Shown here: piece by piece, positions 25,893 to 35,592 of the stretch
How positions within the stretch are numbered: position 1 is the stretch's first letter
Layout of the letters: each line of letters begins with the position of its first letter
NCBI GenBank assembly: GCA_045593405.1
Contig: JAZNWN010000003.1
Coordinates: 124,001-188,000 of the forward strand
Origin: UMGS1933 sp045593405
Lineage (GTDB): Bacteria > Bacillota > Clostridia > TANB77 > CAG-508
DNA length: 64,000 nt
Direction: 5' to 3'
Notes under the pieces: generated by a model
What the model was told of the DNA's origin: nothing
What the model saw: only the letters and a program-made list of their open reading frames with translations
Databases searched by the model: none
Program-made: the position numbers and the translations under genes

Positions 25893-26990
25893 ATGAAAGA
25901 GAAAAGAAGAACAAAAGCAAACAGAGGAATAACATTAATAGCATTAGTAATAACAATAATAGTAATGTTAATTTTAGTGGGAGTAACAATAAGTATAGCA
26001 GTAAATGGAGGACTATTTGAATATGCAGGAAAAGCAGTAGGAGATACGAAAAACTCTGTGAATAAAGAACAAGAATTAGCAAGTGGAAGGATAAAAGTAG
26101 GACAAACATGGTATAACAACATAGATGACTATATTAATAATACACCATCATCAGAACAAGAGTATAAAAATTTTACAATAACACCGGAAAATAGGGCTAA
26201 AATAGGATATACAGATGAAATAGAAGAATTAATAATTCCAGCGACATTCCAAGATGAAGATGGGACATGGTATAAAGTAACAAGTATAGGTAAGTCAGCT
26301 TTTGATTGTTGTGAAAATTTAATTAGAGTAGTGATACCTGATAGTGTCACTTCTATAGGTGATTACGCGTTTAACAGTTGCTATAACTTAGAAAAAGTCA
26401 TTTGGCACGATAATTTGACGTCTATCGGTGATAGCGCATTCTGCTTTTGCAATAAATTAACTATCGATTCTCTTCCGGCCAATCTTTTGAGCATCGGGGA
26501 AGAGGCTTTTGGATATAATGTAAATTTAATAGAAGATCTTGTAATTCCAGAAGGAGTTACGGAAATTCCTAGATATGCCTTTTGGGAGACAGGAATTAAA
26601 AGTGTTGAGCTCCATCCTAATTTGAAAACCATAGCTGATCAAGCTTTTTATTTCACTTGTTTAGAAGAGATTATTATACCTTCAACGATTGAAACTATTG
26701 GGTATGATGCCTTTGATGGACCTAACCTTGAAAGAATTATTTTTGAAGAAGGAGTAGAAAAAATTGATAGTCAAGTCTTTGTTGTTTATGATATGAATGA
26801 GGCTATTAGTCTTTATTTTCCTAAAAGTTTGAAGATTATAGATGCTGAAGCTTTTGCAGAGACTTCAATAAATAAAATCTACTATGCAGGAACAGAAGAA
26901 CAATGGAGTGAAATTACATTTGGAGAAGATTGGATAGATTCTTCATTAGAATACACAATAGAATATAATTATGTAGATAGTAGTAATTAA
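25893..26990 (+). CDS. Pilin-like protein with BspA-type leucine-rich repeats
   Basis: 365 residues. The N-terminus has a class III prepilin-type signal: RRTKANRG then the hydrophobic ITLIALVITIIVMLILVGVTI. A short module follows (NGGLFEYAGKAVGDTKN ... GRIKVGQTWYNNIDDYI) that is shared with the gene at 44958. From about residue 105 come BspA-like repeats (SIGKSAFDCCENLIRVVIPDSVTSIGDYAFNSC class), a surface adhesion or recognition fold. The repeat section has visibly more C and G at third codon positions than its flanks. No in-frame CGG. Probably surface-exposed or secreted. Confidence 0.8.
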   Translation: MKEKRRTKANRGITLIALVITIIVMLILVGVTISIAVNGGLFEYAGKAVGDTKNSVNKEQELASGRIKVGQTWYNNIDDYINNTPSSEQEYKNFTITPENRAKIGYTDEIEELIIPATFQDEDGTWYKVTSIGKSAFDCCENLIRVVIPDSVTSIGDYAFNSCYNLEKVIWHDNLTSIGDSAFCFCNKLTIDSLPANLLSIGEEAFGYNVNLIEDLVIPEGVTEIPRYAFWETGIKSVELHPNLKTIADQAFYFTCLEEIIIPSTIETIGYDAFDGPNLERIIFEEGVEKIDSQVFVVYDMNEAISLYFPKSLKIIDAEAFAETSINKIYYAGTEEQWSEITFGEDWIDSSLEYTIEYNYVDSSN

Positions 26991-27009
26991 AATATAATTT
27001 ATTTATAAA

Positions 27010-27046
27010 AAACAATTCGAGATGATATTTCGAATTGTTTTTTATT
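27010..27046 (+). terminator. Terminator of the pilin-LRR gene
   Basis: AACAATTCGA and TCGAATTGTT stem, then TTTTA. Confidence 0.75.
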
Positions 27047-27096
27047 TTTATAGCTAAAAAACATATGTTAAAGGATAGAAATAATAAATATTTATC

Positions 27097-27125
27097 TTGA
27101 ATTTTAAAATCATATATAATATAAT
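27097..27125 (+). promoter_or_regulatory. Promoter of the PBP gene
   Basis: TTGAAT (27097-27102), 17 bases, TATAAT (27120-27125). Confidence 0.5.
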
Positions 27126-27157
27126 ATACAAGGTAGAAAAAAGGGGGTATTCTCTTT

Positions 27158-29713
27158 ATGGAAGAAAAACAAAAAACAAAAGTATATAAGAAAAAAGATA
27201 AAAATAAAAAGGATAAAAAACAAAAAACAAAAAATAGAAAAATAATTAAAAGAGTATTTTTAGTTTTATTATTTATTGTACTTGTTGTTGCTGGGATTTT
27301 AGTAGGAAAAGTATATAGCATAATGAAAAATGCAAAATTAGATATGTCAACACTAGTTATTCAATATGAGAACTCTGTTGCAAAAGATATAAATGGAGAA
27401 ACAATAGCAGTATTTAGAGGGGATGAAAATAGAGAAATAATAACTCTTTCAGAAATGTCTAAATATATTCCATTAGCATTTGTTTCAATTGAAGATGAAA
27501 GATTTGAAGAACATAATGGTGTAGATATAAAAAGAACAGCTTCTGCTACAATAAAATGGGGACTTAGCAAAATAGGAATAGGTTCTGCAAGTTATGGTGG
27601 AAGTACTATTACACAACAATTAGTAAAAAACTTAACTAAAGAAGATGAAAGAAGTTCTACTAGAAAAATAAAAGAAATGGCAAGAGCATATTACATAGAA
27701 CAAGAACTTTCTAAAAACCAAATCTTAGAATTATATTTAAACTTAATATATTTAGGAGGAAGTAATATTTGTGGTGTAGAGGTTGCATCAAATTATTACT
27801 TTGATAAATCTGCAAGTGAACTTACTTTGGCTGAAAGTGCATTTTTAGCGGGGATAAATAATTCACCAAATAGCTACAATCCTTTTGTAGATGAAGAAGC
27901 AAAAGCGGAAAGAATGGAATTAATTAATAGAAGAGTAAAAACAGTACTTGCAAAAATGTTGGAATTAGGAAAAATTAATGGAGAAGAATATGATACTGCA
28001 TTAACTGAAGTAAATAATGGATTAGTATTTACTAAGGGTCAAATATCTGCAAATGTATACTCATATCATACAGATGCAGCAGTTGAGCAAGTAATTAAAG
28101 ATCTAATGGAAATACATGAGGACTGGAGTAGACAATATACAGAGCTATATGTAAAGAGTAGTGGACTTACTATTTATACAACTCAAAATACAGAAATACA
28201 AGAAAAAATGGAAACTGAATTTGAAAAAACAAAATATCAAACAACTTCTAAGAAAACTAAAGATGAAAAAGGAAATTATGTTACATCGCAAGCAGCAATG
28301 GTTATAATTGATCATACAACAGGTTATGTTTTAGGAACAGTTGGAGGTTTGGGAGAAAAAAATACATCTTTTGGATTAAATAGAGCAACACAAAGTATTA
28401 GGCAAACAGGATCTTCAATGAAACCTCTAGCAGTGCTTGTACCAGGAATTGAAACAGGAAAAATAACTGCAGGAACAGTTTATGATGATGTACCAACTAC
28501 TTTTTCAGGAGGTACATATCCAGTTAAAAACTCTACAGGAAATAAAGGTTTAGTTACTGTTAGATATGCAATTGGAACATCGCAAAACATACCTATGGTT
28601 AAAGGAATACAACAAATAGGTGTATCGAATTCAATAGAATATTTAAAGAAAATGGGAATATCAACAATTGATGATGAAAAAGATAATTATTTAGGACTAT
28701 CTTTAGGAGGACTAACAAAGGGTATAAGCCCATTAGAAATGGCAGCAGCATATGCAATGATTGCAAATAATGGAGTTTATATAGAACCAACATTTTACAC
28801 AAAAGTTGTAGATTCAGAAGGAAATACTATATTAGAAACAACTCAAGAAACAAGAACAGTAATATCTAAAGCAGCTGCATATGTAATAAAAGAAATACTT
28901 ACTCAACCAGTAAAATCAGGAACAGCAACTTATTGCAGAATATCAGGTATAAGCGTAGGGGCAAAAACAGGTACTACAGATGATAACTTTGATAGATGGC
29001 TTTGTGGATTTACACCATATTATACAGCTAGCTGCTGGTATGGTTTTGACACAAATGAAGAAATAATTTGGAGAGGAAGTAACCCAGCAGGTTTGCTTTG
29101 GTCAGGGGTAATGTCAGAAGTACATAAAGGATTAGCTTCAAAATATTTTTCATCATCAAGACCAGATGGAGTTGTAACAGCAACTATTTGTAAATCATCA
29201 GGTATGCTTGTTACAGAAGAATGTAAAAACGATCCAAGAGGAGATCAAACATATACAGAATATTTTGTTAGAGGGACAGCTCCAAAAGAAACATGTACTT
29301 GCCATGTAAAAGTAAAAATATGTAATGAAACAAATTTACTTGCAAATGAAAATTGTACAGATGTAACAGAAAAAGTATTTATAACAAGAGATAATATAGA
29401 AAATAATACTTCTTGGAAAATAGCAGATGATGCAGAATATACTTTGACAATTACAGAAAGTTGTACAATACATACTGAACCAGAAGAGCCAGAAAACAAT
29501 GAAATTGAAAATAATGTTGCAGATGGTAACATTACAGTTGAAGGTAATAATGTAATAGATGGAAATACTACAGTTGATGGTGATAATGTAGTTGGAGGAG
29601 ATACTACAGGAGATGGAAACAATGTTGTAGAGGATAACACAGTAAGTGGAAATAATGTAGTGGAAAACAATACTGTTTCTGGAGATGAAGTAGTGAATAA
29701 TACTACAGAATAA
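27158..29713 (+). CDS. Class A penicillin-binding protein (transglycosylase/transpeptidase)
   Basis: Polymerises and cross-links peptidoglycan outside the membrane. 851 residues: a very basic cytoplasmic tail, one membrane anchor (about 30-52), a GT51 transglycosylase (EDERFEEHNGVD with catalytic Glu; GGSTITQQLVKN) and a transpeptidase with SSMK, SQN and KTGTT motifs. A cysteine-containing C-terminal region (CKSSGMLVTEECK) follows. The last ~70 residues are low-complexity Asn/Val/Gly repeats (NNVVENNTVSGD type). RBS AAGGGGG. Confidence 0.95.
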   Translation: MEEKQKTKVYKKKDKNKKDKKQKTKNRKIIKRVFLVLLFIVLVVAGILVGKVYSIMKNAKLDMSTLVIQYENSVAKDINGETIAVFRGDENREIITLSEMSKYIPLAFVSIEDERFEEHNGVDIKRTASATIKWGLSKIGIGSASYGGSTITQQLVKNLTKEDERSSTRKIKEMARAYYIEQELSKNQILELYLNLIYLGGSNICGVEVASNYYFDKSASELTLAESAFLAGINNSPNSYNPFVDEEAKAERMELINRRVKTVLAKMLELGKINGEEYDTALTEVNNGLVFTKGQISANVYSYHTDAAVEQVIKDLMEIHEDWSRQYTELYVKSSGLTIYTTQNTEIQEKMETEFEKTKYQTTSKKTKDEKGNYVTSQAAMVIIDHTTGYVLGTVGGLGEKNTSFGLNRATQSIRQTGSSMKPLAVLVPGIETGKITAGTVYDDVPTTFSGGTYPVKNSTGNKGLVTVRYAIGTSQNIPMVKGIQQIGVSNSIEYLKKMGISTIDDEKDNYLGLSLGGLTKGISPLEMAAAYAMIANNGVYIEPTFYTKVVDSEGNTILETTQETRTVISKAAAYVIKEILTQPVKSGTATYCRISGISVGAKTGTTDDNFDRWLCGFTPYYTASCWYGFDTNEEIIWRGSNPAGLLWSGVMSEVHKGLASKYFSSSRPDGVVTATICKSSGMLVTEECKNDPRGDQTYTEYFVRGTAPKETCTCHVKVKICNETNLLANENCTDVTEKVFITRDNIENNTSWKIADDAEYTLTITESCTIHTEPEEPENNEIENNVADGNITVEGNNVIDGNTTVDGDNVVGGDTTGDGNNVVEDNTVSGNNVVENNTVSGDEVVNNTTE

Positions 29714-29730
29714 GGAATAAAAAATGTGCT

Positions 29731-29760
29731 GTAGGGGCGGACAGATGCGTCCGCCCTTAC
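29731..29760. repeat. Short GTAGGGGCGG palindrome
   Basis: TGTAGGGGCGGACAGATGCGTCCGCCCTTACA. Confidence 0.65.
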
Positions 29761-29788
29761 ATATGAAATTATAAGGAGAAATAAAAAT

Positions 29789-30271
29789 ATGCCAAAAAGA
29801 GAACAATATATAAATTGGGATGAATATTTTATGGGAATAGCATTACTTTCTGGAGAAAGAAGTAAAGATCCAAATTCACAAGTGGGAGCTTGTATAGTAA
29901 GTCCAGATAATAAGATTTTATCAATGGGATATAATGGTTTTCCCATAGGATGTTCAGATGACCAAGTGCCATGGGAAAGAGAAGGAGATTTTGCAGATAC
30001 TAAATATCCGTATGTATGCCATGCAGAATTAAATGCAATACTAAATTATACTGGTACATCACTTAGAGGAAGTAAAGCATATGTAACATTATTCCCATGT
30101 AACGAATGTGCAAAAGCTATAATTCAATGTGGAATAAAAGAAATAATTTATATGAATGATAAATATGCAGATACAGATGGTGTAAAAGTATCTAAAAAAA
30201 TGTTTGACATGTGTAATGTGAAATACACACAATATAAATCTACTGGTAAAAAAGTTGAATTGAATTTGTAG
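29789..30271 (+). CDS. Deoxycytidylate deaminase family protein
   Basis: 160 residues with the zinc-dependent deaminase motifs CHAELNAI (catalytic Glu) and FPCNECAKAII (PCxxC). NSQVGACIVSP and GYNGFP are typical of dCMP/ComE-type deaminases, which supply dUMP for thymidylate synthesis. RBS AAGGAGA. Confidence 0.92.
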   Translation: MPKREQYINWDEYFMGIALLSGERSKDPNSQVGACIVSPDNKILSMGYNGFPIGCSDDQVPWEREGDFADTKYPYVCHAELNAILNYTGTSLRGSKAYVTLFPCNECAKAIIQCGIKEIIYMNDKYADTDGVKVSKKMFDMCNVKYTQYKSTGKKVELNL

Positions 30272-30311
30272 ATTTGTTGTTTTGAAAGAATTTTATATTT
30301 ATTATATTAAA

Positions 30312-30461
30312 GTAGCCAAACGCAGGGGCTTTATATATTTTAAAAGCGAACTGCCTCGGGGGGACCGCCGTGGGCTGTTAAAGGCGCAAGCCTTGTTACA
30401 GCGCCGGTGGGAAGCAGTGAGTGATTTAAAATATATAAACCCCGACGAGATTTGGCGGACT
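30312..30461. repeat. About 150-bp repeat, GCCAAACGC ... GAGATTTGGCGG family, subtype 1
   Basis: Close copy of 8778-8924, including GGGGACCGCCGTGGGCTG and TTACAGCGCCGGTGGGAAG. A 60-codon open frame across it is a by-product of the repeat. Confidence 0.8.
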
Positions 30462-30489
30462 TAAAATTAAGAAATTGTGGAGGAAACAA

Positions 30490-31548
30490 ATGATATTATT
30501 ATCTAAGCAAGAAGAAAAAGAATATAAAAAATTTTTAGAATCTCATGATAGATGTAACTTTCAGCAAGCTATTGAATGGGGAAAAGTAAAACAAAGTTGG
30601 ACAAACGAGGTAGTACTTGCTAAAGATGAAAAAGGAAAAATTATTGGAGCAATAAGTGTATTAATTAGAAAAATACCTATTTTTGGAAACTTTATGTATG
30701 TATCTAGAGGACCAATATGTGATATACATGATGAAAAAGTTTTAAAAGAATTAACAGATGGTCTAAAAGAACTTGCTAAAAAATATAAAGCATTTACTTT
30801 AAGAATGGAACCAGACATAAAAAGTGATGATGAAGAATTTAAAAAAATAGTAAAGAAACTAGGATTTAAAATAAATGATAAGGGAAAAAACTTTAGTGAT
30901 GGTGTTCAACCAAGATATGTATTTAGACTAGATATAAAAGGAAAGACTGAAGAAGAAATTTTCGCTGCATTCCATCAAAAGACAAGATACAATGTAAGAC
31001 TAGCAGGCAAAAAAGGAGTAGAAATAAGAGAAGGTACAAGGGAAGATTTAAAAGACTTCCATAAAATTATGATGGTAACAGGAAAAAGAGATAATTTTAT
31101 GATAAGACCACTTGAATATTTTGAAAAAATGTATGACTGTTTAGCACCAGAACACTTAAAACTAATGATGGCATATTATGAAGGAAAACCAGTATCTGGT
31201 ATAATAGACATAATTTATGGAAATAAAGTATGGTACTTATATGGGGCAAGCAGTAATGAACATAGAAATTTAATGCCAAATTATTTATTGCAATGGAATA
31301 TGATAAAATATTCAATTGAAAATAGAAAAGATATGTATGACTTTAGAGGAGTAACAGGAATAGTAGACGAAAAAGATCCTCATTATGGATTATATAGATT
31401 TAAAAAAGGCTTCAACGCAGAATTTACAGAATTTGTAGGAGAAGTATATATAAACTTTAAACCTTTTAAATATAAAATGTATAAGTTCTCTGAAAGATTA
31501 TACAAAAACTTTGCAGAATTTAAATCAAAAATAAAAGGGAATAAATAA
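30490..31548 (+). CDS. FemAB/MurM-like peptidoglycan bridge aminoacyltransferase
   Basis: The start is ATG 30490 (MILLSKQEEKEYK) after GTGGAGG. At 352 residues it has the two GNAT-like halves of FemX/FemAB proteins (QAIEWGKVKQSW; FAAFHQKTRYNVRLAGKKGVEIREG; WYLYGASSNEHRNLMPNYLLQW; YDFRGVTG ... GLYRFKKGF). The family adds amino acids from aminoacyl-tRNA to the lipid II stem peptide. It sits beside PBP1A and alr, also peptidoglycan genes. The donor amino acid cannot be inferred. Confidence 0.9.
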   Translation: MILLSKQEEKEYKKFLESHDRCNFQQAIEWGKVKQSWTNEVVLAKDEKGKIIGAISVLIRKIPIFGNFMYVSRGPICDIHDEKVLKELTDGLKELAKKYKAFTLRMEPDIKSDDEEFKKIVKKLGFKINDKGKNFSDGVQPRYVFRLDIKGKTEEEIFAAFHQKTRYNVRLAGKKGVEIREGTREDLKDFHKIMMVTGKRDNFMIRPLEYFEKMYDCLAPEHLKLMMAYYEGKPVSGIIDIIYGNKVWYLYGASSNEHRNLMPNYLLQWNMIKYSIENRKDMYDFRGVTGIVDEKDPHYGLYRFKKGFNAEFTEFVGEVYINFKPFKYKMYKFSERLYKNFAEFKSKIKGNK

Positions 31549-31622
31549 TGATTTGTATTTTGTGTTTTGTTTTTGGAATTTGGATTTCCAAAAACAAAAT
31601 ACCAAATACGAAACACATAATT
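31549..31622. repeat. GTGTTTTG-rich inverted repeat
   Basis: TTTGTATTTTGTGTTTTGTTTTTGG and the inverted CCAAAAACAAAATACCAAATACG, a near-perfect long hairpin that may also act as a weak terminator. Confidence 0.6.
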
Positions 31623-31638
31623 TTGAAAGGAAAGTAAA

Positions 31639-32740
31639 TTGAATACATTAATAATAAATAAAAATGATTTAAGACATAATATAGATACAATAAAAAAACA
31701 AGTAAATGAAGAAAACTACACAATAATTGGAGTAGTAAAAGGAAATGGCTATGGTCTAGGAATAAAAGAGTATTCTGAATTTTTAATAGACAATGGAATA
31801 AATATTTTAGCAGTTTCTACTAATCAAGAGGCTATAGAATTAAGAAAATCTAACAAAAATGTAGATATTTTAAATTTGTCTAGTACATCAATAAAAAAAG
31901 AAGTACAAGAATTAGTAGATAATAATATTATTATAACAATTGGATCAAAATTATCAGCAGAAATTGCAAATGAAATAGCAGAAGCAGGAAATAATATTAG
32001 AGCACATATTAAGATAGATACAGGATTTGGTAGATATGGTTTTGTATATGAAAATAAAGAAGAGATTATAAATACAATAAGAAATTTACATCCAAACATA
32101 AAAGTAGAAGGACTATTTTCTCATTTTTCACTTGCATATTATAAAAATAATTTATCAACAATTAACCAATATAATAATTTTTTAAGTATAATAAAATGCC
32201 TTGAAGATGAAAATATTAATATAAAAATGAAACATATATGTAATTCTCCTGCATTTATAAATTTTCCGGAAATGAGATTAAATGCTGCAAGAATTGGTTC
32301 TGCATTTTTGGGACGAGTTGATGTTCAAAAAAATATTGGACTAAAAAGAATAGGAGAGTTAAAATCACAAGTCACAGAAGTAAATGTACTTCCTAAGAAT
32401 TTTAATGTAGGATATTTAAATACATATAAAACAAAAAAGATAACACAAATAGCAATTGTTCCTGTAGGACATAAAGACGGATATAATATAACAATCAAAG
32501 AGGATATGCTAAGAACAGTAGATAAACTAAGAACTTTAAAACATAATTTAACAGGATTATTAAAAAAACAAACATTAAAAATCACTATAAATGATAAAGA
32601 ATATAATATAATAGGAAAAGTTGGTATGTACCATGTGACAGTAGATATCAATGGAAGTAATGTACAAATACGGAGATATAGCAAAAATGAATGTAAATCC
32701 AATATATGTAGATAGTAAAATAAGAAGGGAGTATGTATAA
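31639..32740 (+). CDS. alr: Alanine racemase, needs +1 shift at CGG 32671
   Basis: Makes D-alanine for the cell wall (PLP-dependent). A TTG start follows AAAGGAAAG. The PLP lysine is in VVKGNGYGLG (about 33-42). The barrel domain and the C-terminal domain (YHVTVDINGSNVQI) are normal until CGG 32671. Skipping the C gives GDIAKMNVNPIYVDSKIRRE and a stop at 32740, the usual alanine racemase ending. Joined length is 366 residues. The stop then overlaps the next ATG as TAATG, supporting the shifted frame independently. Confidence 0.93.
32671..32673 (+). other. In-frame CGG, +1 recoding site (alr)
   Basis: Context CAA ATA CGG AGA; ATA (C) GGA GAT restores the conserved C-terminus. Confidence 0.92.
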
Positions 32741-33714
32741 TGCAAGTTGAAAAAATAGGATTTTTCACAAGAATAAAAAAATCAATATTTAACTTTGAAG
32801 AATATGAAAAATTTATAGAAGAATCACCTAAAAAAGCATTTGCATATTTTTTTAAACTGATAGCTATATTTTCAATTTTTGTTACAATTGTATTGGCATA
32901 TACTCTAAATATTAATGTAAAAAGTATTATAAAAGACATGGAAACTGAATTTCCGAAATTTAAAGTTGAAAATAATATTTTAAATATAGATGAAAAAGAA
33001 GAATTTGAGTATTATTTGGAAGACTATGATATTCAACTAATTATGAATGAAAATGAATTAAATTATATACAAAACGATTATAGTAATTGCTTAATTATGT
33101 TAAAAGATAAATTAGTTATAAAATATAGTGGAATTATAGAAGAAATTGGGTATACTGATATAGGAAACATTTCAAATAAAACGATTGTAGATTTCTTTAA
33201 AACAGAAGAATGGAAAATTCTATATATTAACATTTGCTTAGTAATACTTGTATTAAATTTTATATTATATTCAATTATTATTCTATTAGATGTAGTTACT
33301 TTATCTATACTAGGATTGATAATAAACAATTTAATTAGAACAAGATTTAAATATAGAGAAATAGTCAAAATATCAATATATGCAATAACTCTTTCAGTTT
33401 TATTATATTTGTTATATATAGTAGTAAATACTTTATTTGGGACAACAATAAAATATTTCCAAATAGCATATAGTACAATTTCATATATTTACTTAATAAC
33501 GGTAATGCTTATGATAAAAGCAGATATTATTAAAAATACACAAGAATTACAAAAAGTTTTAGAAGAGCAAAAAAAGGTAAAAGAAGAACTAGAAAGACAA
33601 AAACAAGAAGAAAAACAAAAGGAAAAAGAAAAAGAGGAAGAGGAAGAGAAAAAAGAGCGTAAGGAAAAAGATAAAGGCAAAGCTCCACAAGAACCACAAA
33701 CTGACAATGGATAA
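32740..33714 (+). CDS. DUF1189-like membrane protein
   Basis: 324 residues: an N-terminal segment PKKAFAYFFKLIAIFSIFVTIV with a membrane helix, an extracellular region (about 60-150), three or four more membrane helices (about 165-260) and a strongly charged coiled-coil tail (EEQKKVKEELERQKQEEKQ). The arrangement fits DUF1189, of unknown function. It is translationally coupled to alr by TAATG. Confidence 0.7.
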   Translation: MQVEKIGFFTRIKKSIFNFEEYEKFIEESPKKAFAYFFKLIAIFSIFVTIVLAYTLNINVKSIIKDMETEFPKFKVENNILNIDEKEEFEYYLEDYDIQLIMNENELNYIQNDYSNCLIMLKDKLVIKYSGIIEEIGYTDIGNISNKTIVDFFKTEEWKILYINICLVILVLNFILYSIIILLDVVTLSILGLIINNLIRTRFKYREIVKISIYAITLSVLLYLLYIVVNTLFGTTIKYFQIAYSTISYIYLITVMLMIKADIIKNTQELQKVLEEQKKVKEELERQKQEEKQKEKEKEEEEEKKERKEKDKGKAPQEPQTDNG

Positions 33715-33735
33715 TGAATTTGATTTATGAAGACT

Positions 33736-33764
33736 GTAGGTGCAAGGTTCCACCCTTGCTCGTA
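33736..33764. repeat. Degenerate GTAGG-type repeat
   Basis: TGTAGGTGCAAGGTTCCACCCTTGCTCGTA, a diverged copy of the family. Confidence 0.5.
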
Positions 33765-33784
33765 AAAAATGAAGGGAGACAGAT

Positions 33785-35578
33785 ATGAAAAACAAGCCAA
33801 AAAATAATGACAAAATCTTTTATTTAATATTAGCAATTATTGCTATAATCTGTATAGTTATATGCTCTATTATAATAATGAACAATAAAAATAAAACGAA
33901 AGAAGAAAAAGATTTAGCATATACAGAGCTTATAAAATTAATAGATGAACAGCAAGTAGAAAAAATAGAAATGACAGTAGGAAGTACTTCTATAAAGGTA
34001 ACAATGAAGGGGCAAACTGAAGAAGATGCAAAGACAGCTATTGTCCCAAGTACACAAGCTTTTATAGAATTAATTCAAGAAAAAGTACAAGAAGGGAATA
34101 ATATAGAATTAATTCAAAATCCTGTAAATGCATTCGTAAGAGTAGGAGAGGTATTACTTAATCTTTTTCCAACACTTTTAATTCTAGTGTTATTTATATT
34201 AGTTTTTCAAATGCAGGGATTAGGAGATAAAGGAAAAGTATATGATGCTGAAAGTCATAAAAATACAAATGTTACTTTTAAAGATGTAGCAGGTTTAGAA
34301 GAAGAAAAGACAGAATTAATTGAAATAGTAAATTTCTTAAAAGAACCAAAAAAATTCCAAGACATGGGTGCTAAAATTCCAAAAGGAATACTTCTTTATG
34401 GAAAGCCTGGAACAGGAAAAACTTTAATTGCAAAAGCAATAGCAGGGGAAGCAGGAGTTCCATTTATTTCTATGAGTGGTTCGGAATTTATAGAAATGTT
34501 TGCAGGTCTTGGAGCATCAAGGGTTAGAAAATTATTTGAAAAAGCTAAGAAAGTATCACCATGTATAGTTTTTATAGATGAAATAGATGCAATAGGTTCA
34601 AGAAGAACAAGTGGAAGCGGAGCAGAAACAGAAAACAACCAAACATTAAACCAGCTATTAGTTGAAATGGATGGATTTGAAACAGACCAAACTGTTATAG
34701 TTTTAGCAGCAACTAATAGACCAGAGATGTTAGATAAAGCTCTTTTAAGGCCAGGAAGATTTGATAGGCAAATTACAATAGCAGCTCCAGATGCAAAAGG
34801 AAGAGAAGAAATATTAAAAATACATTCAGCAAATAAGAAATTGTCTCCAGAAATAAATTTAACAGAAATCGCGACAGATACAGCAGGATTTACTGGAGCA
34901 GAACTTGCAAATGTATTAAATGAAGCTGCAATTATTGCAACAATAAAAAAACATAAAGAAATTATAATGGATGATTTAGAAGAAGCAGTAAAAAAGGTAA
35001 CAGTAGGACTTGAAAAACATAGTAGAGTAATATCTGATAAAGACAAAAAATTAACAGCTTACCATGAAGCAGGTCATGCAGTGGTTAGTAAATACCTACC
35101 AACACAATCAGATGTAAAAGAAGTATCTATAATACCAAGAGGTGTTGCTGGTGGATATACTATGTACAAGACAAATGAAGATAAATATTATATATCAAAA
35201 ACAGAAATGGAAGAAAAATTAATTGCACTTTTAGGTGGTAGAGCGGCAGAAAAAATTGCAATAAATGATATTTCAACAGGAGCAAGTAATGATATAGAAG
35301 TTGCAACAGGTGTTGCGAAAGATATGGTTGTAAAATATGGAATGAGTGATATAATAGGACCAATAGATTTGACAGTAAAAGATAGAACAGAGATTAATGC
35401 TTTTGGTGAAGAAATAGATAATGTAGTTGGAGTAGAGGTAAAAAAACTTATTGATGAAGCATATAAAAAAGCTCAAGAAATAATACTTTCACACATGGAT
35501 AAACTTCACGCAGTAGCAGAAGTTTTATTAGAAAAAGAAAAAATAACAGCAGAAGAGTTTGAAGAAATATTTAAATAA
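33785..35578 (+). CDS. ftsH: ATP-dependent zinc metalloprotease FtsH
   Basis: A membrane AAA+ protease for misfolded membrane proteins and regulators. 597 residues: membrane helix at about 10-33, short extracytoplasmic domain, second helix (about 120-140), Walker A GKPGTGKTLIAKA, Walker B IVFIDEIDAIGS, the second region of homology (LAATNRPEMLDKALLRPGRFDRQ) and the zinc site HEAGH. RBS GAAGGGAGA. Confidence 0.97.
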   Translation: MKNKPKNNDKIFYLILAIIAIICIVICSIIIMNNKNKTKEEKDLAYTELIKLIDEQQVEKIEMTVGSTSIKVTMKGQTEEDAKTAIVPSTQAFIELIQEKVQEGNNIELIQNPVNAFVRVGEVLLNLFPTLLILVLFILVFQMQGLGDKGKVYDAESHKNTNVTFKDVAGLEEEKTELIEIVNFLKEPKKFQDMGAKIPKGILLYGKPGTGKTLIAKAIAGEAGVPFISMSGSEFIEMFAGLGASRVRKLFEKAKKVSPCIVFIDEIDAIGSRRTSGSGAETENNQTLNQLLVEMDGFETDQTVIVLAATNRPEMLDKALLRPGRFDRQITIAAPDAKGREEILKIHSANKKLSPEINLTEIATDTAGFTGAELANVLNEAAIIATIKKHKEIIMDDLEEAVKKVTVGLEKHSRVISDKDKKLTAYHEAGHAVVSKYLPTQSDVKEVSIIPRGVAGGYTMYKTNEDKYYISKTEMEEKLIALLGGRAAEKIAINDISTGASNDIEVATGVAKDMVVKYGMSDIIGPIDLTVKDRTEINAFGEEIDNVVGVEVKKLIDEAYKKAQEIILSHMDKLHAVAEVLLEKEKITAEEFEEIFK

Positions 35579-35592
35579 AAGGAGGAACAAAA

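Noticed and set aside
30282..30464. A 60-codon open frame before the FemAB-like gene
   Set aside because: It is created by a copy of the 150-bp repeat and has no protein-like features.
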